Below are positions 1 to 5,644 of a DNA stretch of 12,855 nt, one piece after another (the stretch's first letter is position 1; every line of letters starts with the position of its first letter). A program made the translations under genes and the position numbers. The notes beneath the pieces were generated by a model. That model saw nothing but the letters and a program-made list of their open reading frames with translations. It had not been told where the DNA came from and ran no database searches. Source of the DNA: JAWWBL01 sp033720975 (GTDB lineage Bacteria; Actinomycetota; Acidimicrobiia; Spongiisociales; ZC4RG35); the NCBI GenBank assembly GCA_033720975.1, contig JAWWBL010000046.1:1-12855 (forward strand), given 5' to 3'.

Positions 1-645
1 AAGCGACTCGAGGGGCTCCGAAAGGATGTTCACGAAGCCAAAGCCGTTGCAGACGGAGGCGAATCCGCCCACCTTGTAGATGCCGCGCAACTGGCTTACC
101 GGGATGCCTCGTGACTCGCCGTACTCCTCGACGTTGGCGACGGTGTCCGAGTTCTCGGTGTCGCCGGCGTCGTTGTCTTCGGAGGCCTCCTCATCGATGG
201 TGATTTCAGACCCGCCGATCTCGACGTAGATCCGCCATGGGTAGTCGTCGAAGACCGATCCCGACTTCGCCATCCAGGACAGGCTTCCTCGGGGATCGAT
301 GTCGAATGGGTCCATTCGCGAGGTGTCCGTCACGATCGTGGAGTCCACTGCGGAGGTCGCCTGCACGGTGCAACCTCCGTTCAACTCGCCGACCTCGTTC
401 ATATCGCCGAACCCGGTGGCGCCGTAGGCCGCCAATCCAAGGGTTATCACCAGCATGATCGCCAAGGGCGCGGTTGCCCCCGCGCGACCAAGACTCGTGA
501 TGAGAACCCCGATGAGGCCGATCAGTCCGGGGAGCAAGAAGAGACCGAGCTTGTCGAGAGGCCATATCCCCTGTTGCTGAAGCACCAGCGCCACAGCTAT
601 CCCGAGGATGATCCCCCATATTCCTCCACTGACGGGTTTCCGCAT
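1..645 (-). CDS. Unrecognised membrane protein with exported C-terminal domain (3' end cut by window)
   Basis: The reading frame stays open from an ATG at 645 to the left edge: 215 codons seen and no stop. An ideal Shine-Dalgarno AGGAGG (657-652) lies 6 bases before the ATG. The protein has three hydrophobic stretches at about residues 9-23, 33-51 and 57-78, then a soluble part. That part contains a very acidic, low-complexity stretch (about 151-174, rich in D, E and N) and two cysteines (C92 in GGCTVQ, C199 near SVCNGFGF) that could pair outside the cell. I do not recognise the family, so no function is given. It is transcribed divergently from the TetR gene, so the regulator may control it, but that is inference from position. 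The regular frame, strong ribosome site and hydrophobic pattern make a real gene likely. Confidence 0.8.
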   Translation of the reverse strand, partial: MRKPVSGGIWGIILGIAVALVLQQQGIWPLDKLGLFLLPGLIGLIGVLITSLGRAGATAPLAIMLVITLGLAAYGATGFGDMNEVGELNGGCTVQATSAVDSTIVTDTSRMDPFDIDPRGSLSWMAKSGSVFDDYPWRIYVEIGGSEITIDEEASEDNDAGDTENSDTVANVEEYGESRGIPVSQLRGIYKVGGFASVCNGFGFVNILSEPLESL

Positions 646-651
646 CTGTTG

Positions 652-657
652 CCTCCT
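652..657 (-). promoter_or_regulatory. Ribosome binding site of the minus-strand membrane protein
   Basis: AGGAGG on the minus strand, 6 bases from the ATG at 645. It is a near-perfect Shine-Dalgarno sequence and fixes the start codon. Confidence 0.75.
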
Positions 658-663
658 GTGGCC

Positions 664-672
664 AATCTACGC
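664..672 (-). promoter_or_regulatory. Possible extended -10 element for the minus-strand gene
   Basis: Reading leftward the sequence is TGCGTAGATT, an extended -10 form (TGN followed by TANNNT, here TAGATT at 669-664). No good -35 is visible at the normal distance. It lies at the right distance before the AGGAGG site to give a short leader. Weak call. Confidence 0.25.
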
Positions 673-691
673 ATTAGGAGAATCTCATGGC

Positions 692-710
692 GGGCTTATC
701 CTGTAGGCCC
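692..710. promoter_or_regulatory. Imperfect palindrome, candidate TetR operator
   Basis: GGGCTTA (692-698) and TAGGCCC (704-710) are inverted copies matching at 6 of 7 positions around a 5-base centre. The 19-bp site lies in the divergent intergenic region, 15 bases before the TetR start codon. TetR-family repressors commonly bind such palindromes next to their own gene. The role is inferred from position and symmetry only; a short palindrome can occur by chance in GC-rich DNA. Confidence 0.35.
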
Positions 711-724
711 GAGAACCTCCACAA

Positions 725-1336
725 ATGCCACGAATACGCGCCGAATCGATAGACGAGCACAAGGAGTTGACCAGAAGGGCACTTCTCGACTCCGCTCGTG
801 AGCAGATCGCCCGTGCCGGAGGAGTGGAGATCGCGCTCGCGGATGTTGCCATTGCAGCCGGTGTCGGCCGGACCACTTTCTATGAGTACTTCTCCGACCG
901 CGACGATGTAGTGGCCTCTCTGGTGGAGGAGGAATTGCCGGTCGTGCTAGAGGGCATCATTGCCTCGGTTGACCCTTCTCTCACGGTCGTCGAGAGACTC
1001 GGCGAGCTCGCCGCAGGCATGGTGGAGTTTGTTGCTGACGATCCGGTGCTCGGCGTCATCCTTCACAAAGAGATTGGTCGAATGAGCCCCCGATCCCAGG
1101 AGCGGATCGCGTTGGCCCATTCCCAACTCTCCAGTGAGATGACTGATCTCTACCGGTCTGGCGTCGCCGAGGGCAGTTTCAGGCCCTTCCCCCCGGGTCT
1201 TGCCGGGATGCTGATCCAGGATTCGATCATGGCCGGCGCAAGGTTGATCATTTCCAGCCGATCGCACAGACCAGACGTGGCCGCGATCACTGAGGCAGTC
1301 AAGTCCTTCCTCCTCGCCGGACTGGGTGACCGCTGA
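725..1336 (+). CDS. TetR/AcrR-family transcriptional regulator
   Basis: A 203-residue protein of normal TetR length. The N-terminal DNA-binding domain (about residues 14-62) has the family's helix-turn-helix pattern: LADVAIAAGVGRTTFYEYF, then SDRDDV leading into the ligand-binding helices. The C-terminal half (about 65-203) is helical and diverged, so the ligand cannot be predicted. The ATG at 725 puts the helix-turn-helix at the usual distance from the N terminus, but no clear Shine-Dalgarno precedes it. The stop codon overlaps the ppk1 start by one base (TGATG, 1334-1338), so the two are almost certainly one transcript with coupled translation. It may repress itself, ppk1 and the divergent membrane gene through the palindrome at 692-710; that is inference. 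The family assignment is firm, the targets are not. Confidence 0.88.
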   Translation: MPRIRAESIDEHKELTRRALLDSAREQIARAGGVEIALADVAIAAGVGRTTFYEYFSDRDDVVASLVEEELPVVLEGIIASVDPSLTVVERLGELAAGMVEFVADDPVLGVILHKEIGRMSPRSQERIALAHSQLSSEMTDLYRSGVAEGSFRPFPPGLAGMLIQDSIMAGARLIISSRSHRPDVAAITEAVKSFLLAGLGDR

Positions 1337-3387
1337 TGACCATGCTCGAGCCCGCCCACTACACCAATCGGGAACTGTCTTGGCTCGACTTCAACCGCCG
1401 CATCATCGACATCACGGGACGGGCCGACTTCCCTGTCCTGGAGAAGGCCAAGTTCCTTGCCATCTGGTCAAACGGCCTCGACGAGTTCTTTCAGGTTCGC
1501 GTGGCGGGCTTGAAGGAGCAGGTCGCTCTTGGGCTTCTCTCCTCGACTCCCGATGGGCTCACCCCCCACCAGCAGCTCGAAGCCATCAAGGAAGAGGTCG
1601 ATTCCCAGTATGAGCAGATCTCCAAGCGGTTTCTCGCCGAGGTCGCCCCCGCGCTGGCTGAACAAGGCATCGTGCTCAGTGACTATTCGACAGTCGACAG
1701 CGACGACCGAGAGTTTCTCGATGAGCAGTTTCGCGAACTGGTGTTCCCGGTCGTCACCCCCCTCGCTGTCGACCCGGCGCACCCGTTCCCATACATATCG
1801 AACCTTTCGCTCAACCTGGCGATATTCGTCCGCAACCCCGAAACCGGTATCTCCCGGTTTGCCAGGGTCAAGGTCCCACCGATCCTTCCCCGGTTCGTCG
1901 TGCTTCCGGACGGCGAGCGGTTCATTCCGCTAGAGCAGGTGATAGCCACACATCTCGATTCGTTGTTCCCGGGAATGGAAGTGCTGGGTCATCATGTGTT
2001 CCGGGTCACGAGGAACGCCGACCTCGAGATCGAGGAGGACGAGGGAGGCGATCTGTTGATGGCCATCGAGTCCGAGCTGACCCAGCGGCGATTTGGACGG
2101 GTCGTCAGGCTCGAGGTGCACCCAGACATACCCGAGGACGTTCTGGACCTCCTGATGAGAGAGATGGGAGCGACGGAGGCCGATGTCTACAGGGTTGAAG
2201 GCCCCCTCGACCTGTCCGGGCTCTGGAATGTCTACGAGCTCGACAGGCCAGAACTGAGGTTCCCCGCCTTCACCGGGGTCACCCCGCCGCGATTGGCTTC
2301 CCCTGGGACGGAGCCGACGGACTTCTTCGAAGTGATTCGTCAAGGCGATCTGCTCGTCCATCACCCCTACGACTCATTTGCCTCGACGGTCGAAGCCTTC
2401 GTCTCCAGAGCAGCACGGGACCCCAGTGTGCTGGCCATCAAGGTCACCCTCTATCGGACCACCGCAGACAGCCCGATCATGAGGTCCCTGATGGAGGCGG
2501 CCGAGGAAGGCAAGCAGGTGGTCGCGCTAGTCGAGCTGAAGGCTCGCTTCGACGAGGAACGCAACATCCAATGGGCTCAGCGTTTGGAGGAGGCGGGGGT
2601 CCACGTCATGTACGGGGTGGTGGGGTTGAAAACTCACACCAAGATCGCACTCGTGATGAGGAGAGAAGGCTCGCGCGTGGTTCGGTACGCCCACATCGGT
2701 ACCGGCAACTACAACGAAACGACCGCCCGCAACTATGAGGACATGGGTGTGTTCACTGCGGACCCCGACATCGGATCTGATCTCTCGGAATTGTTCAACT
2801 ACCTCACGGGATACAGCCGCCAGACCGGCTACCGCCGGCTTGCGGTGTCGCCTGGAGGCATCCGCAATCAGATCACCGAGCTCATCGAGTCAGAAGCGGC
2901 CCGGGACGATGGGCACATCACAATGAAGATGAACGCCCTCGTGGATCCCGGAATCATTCAAGCCCTATATGAGGCTTCTCAGGCAGGAACCAAGATCGAG
3001 TTGATCGTCCGCGGGATCTGCTGCCTTCGTGCGGGTGTTTCGGGCCTGTCGGAGAACATCACGGTGCGGTCGGTCGTGGGAAGATACCTGGAGCATTCCC
3101 GCATCTACAGATTCGGGGCCCGGGGCCGGGAACGGCACTACTACCTCGGATCCGCCGACATGATGCCGCGTAACCTCGACAGAAGGGTCGAGGCCGTTGT
3201 CCCGGTGAGCGACCCCGACCTCCAGTTCCGCATCGACGAGGTGCTCGACGTGGTCCTCTCCGACGACAATCTCGCCTGGGAGCTGAACGCAGACGGGTCG
3301 TGGTCGCGGGTGGCGGCGAGCACCGGCGTCGACGCGCACGTCGCGTTGCAGGATCTGGCGCTGGCGCGGGCCAACGCACAGATCTGA
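1336..3387 (+). CDS. ppk1: Polyphosphate kinase 1 (PPK1)
   Basis: Reversibly transfers the gamma-phosphate of ATP onto inorganic polyphosphate. The 683 residues match the usual PPK1 length. The N domain opens with the typical NRELSWLDFNRR (11-22); the head domain follows, then the two phospholipase-D-like catalytic domains. Visible active-site features are R374 (TLYRTTADSP), R404 (KARFDEERN), H453 in RYAHIGTGNYNETTARNYED (the histidine phosphorylated in PPK1, E. coli H435) and H587 in GRYLEHSRI (E. coli H592), followed by SADMMPRNLDRRVE (606-619). All key residues are intact. The start at 1336 overlaps the TetR stop; a second ATG lies in frame at 1342. No promoter or PHO box is visible directly before it, so transcription probably begins upstream of the TetR gene. 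The pstS operon follows after 147 bases. Confidence 0.97.
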   Translation: MTMLEPAHYTNRELSWLDFNRRIIDITGRADFPVLEKAKFLAIWSNGLDEFFQVRVAGLKEQVALGLLSSTPDGLTPHQQLEAIKEEVDSQYEQISKRFLAEVAPALAEQGIVLSDYSTVDSDDREFLDEQFRELVFPVVTPLAVDPAHPFPYISNLSLNLAIFVRNPETGISRFARVKVPPILPRFVVLPDGERFIPLEQVIATHLDSLFPGMEVLGHHVFRVTRNADLEIEEDEGGDLLMAIESELTQRRFGRVVRLEVHPDIPEDVLDLLMREMGATEADVYRVEGPLDLSGLWNVYELDRPELRFPAFTGVTPPRLASPGTEPTDFFEVIRQGDLLVHHPYDSFASTVEAFVSRAARDPSVLAIKVTLYRTTADSPIMRSLMEAAEEGKQVVALVELKARFDEERNIQWAQRLEEAGVHVMYGVVGLKTHTKIALVMRREGSRVVRYAHIGTGNYNETTARNYEDMGVFTADPDIGSDLSELFNYLTGYSRQTGYRRLAVSPGGIRNQITELIESEAARDDGHITMKMNALVDPGIIQALYEASQAGTKIELIVRGICCLRAGVSGLSENITVRSVVGRYLEHSRIYRFGARGRERHYYLGSADMMPRNLDRRVEAVVPVSDPDLQFRIDEVLDVVLSDDNLAWELNADGSWSRVAASTGVDAHVALQDLALARANAQI

Positions 3388-3406
3388 CCTACACCGCCAT
3401 CTAAAC

Positions 3407-3450
3407 GTTCACCGGGCGTTCACCTGCACTTTGCCGCGGGGTTAACAGCG
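3407..3450 (+). promoter_or_regulatory. PHO box: four 11-bp direct repeat units
   Basis: Two perfect GTTCACC copies at 3407-3413 and 3418-3424 are exactly 11 bases apart. On the same 11-bp lattice follow weaker units at 3429 (CTTTGCC) and 3440 (GGTTAAC, which contains GTTAACA one base later). Direct repeats with this core and an 11-bp period are the known form of the PhoP-binding PHO box in actinobacteria such as Streptomyces. The site lies upstream of pstS, as expected. The likely binder is the response regulator at 8613-9323. Confidence 0.75.
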
Positions 3451-3455
3451 ACTCC

Positions 3456-3461
3456 TACTTT
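3456..3461 (+). promoter_or_regulatory. Possible -10 element of the pstS promoter
   Basis: TACTTT fits the TANNNT form and begins 6 bases after the last PHO-box unit, so the box would cover the -35 position as in activator-dependent Pho promoters. This would place the start of transcription near 3468. Weak call from sequence alone. Confidence 0.35.
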
Positions 3462-3470
3462 CCACATTGG

Positions 3471-3505
3471 CCGCGGGGTCACCCGCGGTTTCAGGCTCCG
3501 CCTGA
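3471..3505 (+). repeat. Two tandem perfect hairpins in the pstS leader
   Basis: Hairpin 1 is CCGCGGG (3471-3477), loop GTCA, CCCGCGG (3482-3488). Hairpin 2 is TCAGGC (3491-3496), loop TCC, GCCTGA (3500-3505). Both stems are perfect and only two bases separate them. They lie between the presumed transcription start and the pstS ribosome site, so they would form in the 5' leader. They may protect the mRNA, or act as a weak terminator for read-through from ppk1. No U-rich tract follows, which argues against a simple intrinsic terminator. Confidence 0.5.
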
Positions 3506-3520
3506 GAACTGAGCGCATAG

Positions 3521-3525
3521 AGGAG
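3521..3525 (+). promoter_or_regulatory. Ribosome binding site of pstS
   Basis: AGGAG, 9 bases before the ATG at 3535. It is a clear site, and stronger than the one before pstC. Confidence 0.65.
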
Positions 3526-3534
3526 TCACGAAGA

Positions 3535-4593
3535 ATGAGGAAGCGATTTGGCCACGTAATAGCGCTGTTGAGTGTGTTGGCCCTCGTGCTTGCCGCCTGC
3601 ACGGCGACGGAGGCCACCACGACCACGGGCGAGAACAGACCTCCGAGCACGAATACTCCCGGCCCCGACCCAATCACTGACGACGGAATCGATGCTGCCA
3701 CCGGATTGCCAGTCATCGCGCCCATCGATTACAGCGGCGACATTGTGGCAATGGGCTCTTCAACGGTGTTCCCGCTGTCGGAGGTCGTGGCCAACGAATG
3801 GATCGACGAAGGCGGCCCCAACATCACCATCGACTCCATCGGCTCAGGAGCGGGCTTTGAGCGATTCTGCGAGACCGGAGAGTCCGACATATCCAACGCC
3901 AGCCGTCCGATCAGGGAAGAAGAGGTGTCTAGCTGCGAGTCGATCGGGCGGATACCTATCGAGTTCCGCGTGGGAACCGATGCCTTGGCCATCACCGTGA
4001 GCGCCAAGAACTACTTCGCGACGGACATAACTCTGGCGGAGTTGGCAGTTCTCTTCTCCACCGCTCAGACATGGCAGGACGTGCGCGCCGAATGGCCCGC
4101 GCACCCTGTTGCGGTCTTCTCCCCGGGCACCGACTCGGGCACTTTCGACTACTTCGTGGAGGAGGTCTTTGACGAGGATGATGCCCCGATCCTGGGATCG
4201 GGAGCCCAATTCTCCGAGGACGACAACGTGCTCGTTACCGGGATTGCCGGCGACGCGTGTACCGAAGGTGACGCCAGCTCGACATGTGCGGTTGGCTATT
4301 TCGGCTTCGCTTACTTCGTCGAGAACGAGGATGTTCTGACAGCGCTGTCTGTGGAAGGAGTCGAGCCCAACGCAGCGAATGTCGACGCCGGTGCTTACCC
4401 ACTTTCCCGGCCATTGTTCATGTACAGCGACGCTGGGATCATGGCGGACAAGCCACAGGTTGCCGCCTTCCTCACCTACTACCTGAACAACGTGAGCCGG
4501 TTGATCGCCGACGTCGGGTATTTCCCCGCACCCGCCGCCGACATGCAGTCCGGTGTCGACGCTTTGAAGGAGTACTGGGACTCTGCCGGTTGA
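3535..4593 (+). CDS. pstS: Phosphate-binding lipoprotein PstS
   Basis: High-affinity phosphate receptor of the Pst ABC importer, anchored outside the membrane; 352 residues. The N terminus is a lipoprotein signal: RKR, a hydrophobic core (about 8-19), then lipobox LAAC with C22 as the lipid-carrying cysteine. A flexible T/P-rich tether (about 23-65) follows. Phosphate-binding loops are visible: MGSSTVFP (73-80), IGSGAGFERFC (102-112), SDISNASRPI (117-126) and FSPGTDSGTFDYF (195-207). Four more cysteines (112/134 and 242/251) lie as two close pairs that could form disulfides outside the cell. It is first in the operon, behind the PHO box. The strong hairpin after its stop probably keeps its expression above that of the permease genes, as is common for binding proteins (inference). 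Confidence 0.95.
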   Translation: MRKRFGHVIALLSVLALVLAACTATEATTTTGENRPPSTNTPGPDPITDDGIDAATGLPVIAPIDYSGDIVAMGSSTVFPLSEVVANEWIDEGGPNITIDSIGSGAGFERFCETGESDISNASRPIREEEVSSCESIGRIPIEFRVGTDALAITVSAKNYFATDITLAELAVLFSTAQTWQDVRAEWPAHPVAVFSPGTDSGTFDYFVEEVFDEDDAPILGSGAQFSEDDNVLVTGIAGDACTEGDASSTCAVGYFGFAYFVENEDVLTALSVEGVEPNAANVDAGAYPLSRPLFMYSDAGIMADKPQVAAFLTYYLNNVSRLIADVGYFPAPAADMQSGVDALKEYWDSAG

Positions 4594-4612
4594 ACAAATC
4601 CCCCAAGGCAAA

Positions 4613-4649
4613 GGTCCGGTGGGTGGGGAAAGTCCCACCCATCCGGACC
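4613..4649 (+). terminator. Strong hairpin between pstS and pstC (partial terminator or mRNA-stabilising element)
   Basis: GGTCCGG (4613-4619) and TGGGTGGG (4620-4627) pair with CCCACCCA (4634-4641) and CCGGACC (4643-4649). This gives 15 base pairs with one bulged T (4642) and a GAAAGT loop. CAAA before the stem can also pair with TTTG after it, past a bulged C at 4650. Only a short TTT follows. As it lies inside an operon, I read it as an attenuator or a 3' stabiliser of the pstS message, not a full stop. Confidence 0.7.
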
Positions 4650-4678
4650 CTTTGGCGCGCTCAGAGGCTCTTTGACCC

Positions 4679-5644
4679 ATGACCGGCCACGCCACCCATA
4701 CCAACACCCAGAATCCCTTCCGCAAGCGCCGAAGACCGTTCGAGGCCCTAGTCAAGGCCGCTCTCTTCGCCAGCGGCGCCTTGTCGATTGCAACCACGGT
4801 CGGCTTGGTGGTCGTTCTCACCCAGCAGGCTCTCCTCTTCTTCTTCGACCCACAAGTGTCCCTCGGGGAGTTTCTCACCGGGACCGCCTGGCAGCCTCAG
4901 CTCGGGGCGTTCGGGATCTGGCCCCTCATCCTTGCAACGCTCATCACCAGCGCGATAGCCATGTTCGTCGCCCTTCCCCTGGGCCTTGCCTGTGCGATCT
5001 ATCTGAGCGAGTACGCGTCTGCACGTGTGCGCGGCACAATCAAACCCATTCTCGAGGTCCTAGCCGGGATCCCGACGGTCGTATTCGGCTACTTCGCCCT
5101 CAACTTCATGACGCCACTCCTTCGGAACGTCTTTGGCGATGCCACGGTGCAGATCTTCAATCAGGCCTCCGCGGGGATCGTGGTGGGGATCTTGATCATC
5201 CCACTGGTCAGCTCGCTCGCCGAGGATGCGATCCACGCCGTCCCGCAGTCGCTGCGGGAGGCCGCCTACGGGATGGGAGCAACGCGCCTCGAGGTGTCGA
5301 CCCGTGTCGTGCTCCCAGCGGCGCTGTCCGGGATCACAGCCGCGTTCGTCGTTGCTATCTCCAGGGCTATCGGCGAGACGATGGTCGTGGCCATCGCAGC
5401 GGGGGCGGCACCTCGCAATTTCGCATTCGGCGACGACTCAATGCTTGGTTTCATCGTCAACCCTTTCCTGTCCGGTGAGACGATGACGGGTCACATCGTT
5501 CGCATCTCAGGAGGTGACATCTCCTACGCCTCCATCGACTACACGTCGATCTTCGCCATTGGCCTCACTCTCTTCGTGATGACGCTGACACTGAACTCGA
5601 TCAGCCGGCGCTTTGTGGCGCGCTTTCGGGAGACATACGAATGA
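4679..5644 (+). CDS. pstC: Phosphate ABC transporter permease PstC
   Basis: One of the two membrane subunits that form the phosphate channel; 321 residues, normal for PstC. After a basic cytoplasmic N terminus (about 1-22, FRKRRR) come about six membrane segments, near 25-47, 80-104, 125-147, 164-180, 214-240 and 288-307. The cytoplasmic coupling loop for the ATPase is clear: SLREAAYGMGATRLEVSTRVVLP (191-213, the EAA motif). The motif EVLAGIPTVVFGYFAL (126-141) is typical of PstC/PstA. The ATG has only a weak ribosome site (AGAGG at 4663-4667, 11 bases away) just after the intercistronic hairpin, so it should be translated less than pstS. The stop overlaps the pstA start by four bases (ATGA, 5641-5644). 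Confidence 0.95.
   Translation: MTGHATHTNTQNPFRKRRRPFEALVKAALFASGALSIATTVGLVVVLTQQALLFFFDPQVSLGEFLTGTAWQPQLGAFGIWPLILATLITSAIAMFVALPLGLACAIYLSEYASARVRGTIKPILEVLAGIPTVVFGYFALNFMTPLLRNVFGDATVQIFNQASAGIVVGILIIPLVSSLAEDAIHAVPQSLREAAYGMGATRLEVSTRVVLPAALSGITAAFVVAISRAIGETMVVAIAAGAAPRNFAFGDDSMLGFIVNPFLSGETMTGHIVRISGGDISYASIDYTSIFAIGLTLFVMTLTLNSISRRFVARFRETYE

Larger units (their letters stand above)
3388..3534 (+). promoter_or_regulatory. Intergenic promoter region of the pst-pho operon
   Basis: This 147-base gap between ppk1 and pstS holds no gene. In order it contains a PHO-box array (3407-3450), a -10-like TACTTT (3456-3461), two tandem hairpins (3471-3488 and 3491-3505) and the pstS ribosome site AGGAG (3521-3525). 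The arrangement fits a phosphate-starvation promoter with a structured 5' leader. There is no strong T-tract, so I see no convincing intrinsic terminator for ppk1. Confidence 0.6.

Noticed and set aside
206..619. Minus-strand frame of 137 codons near the left edge
   Set aside because: It is another frame of the real membrane gene that starts at 645 with AGGAGG; it is Arg-rich, with no hydrophobic segments.
2268..2284. CTTCACC and GGTCACC in ppk1, PHO-box-like
   Set aside because: The spacing is 10, not 11, it lies within coding sequence, and no downstream start fits.
3844..4878. Long open frame of 344 codons on the minus strand, antisense to pstS and pstC
   Set aside because: It lies opposite two well-supported genes, has no recognisable domain, and its composition is what antisense GC-rich codons produce.
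4672..5478. Plus-strand open frame of 268 codons overlapping pstC
   Set aside because: Shadow of pstC in another frame; Arg/Pro/Ser/His-rich with no domain, while the pstC frame carries the EAA loop and membrane segments.
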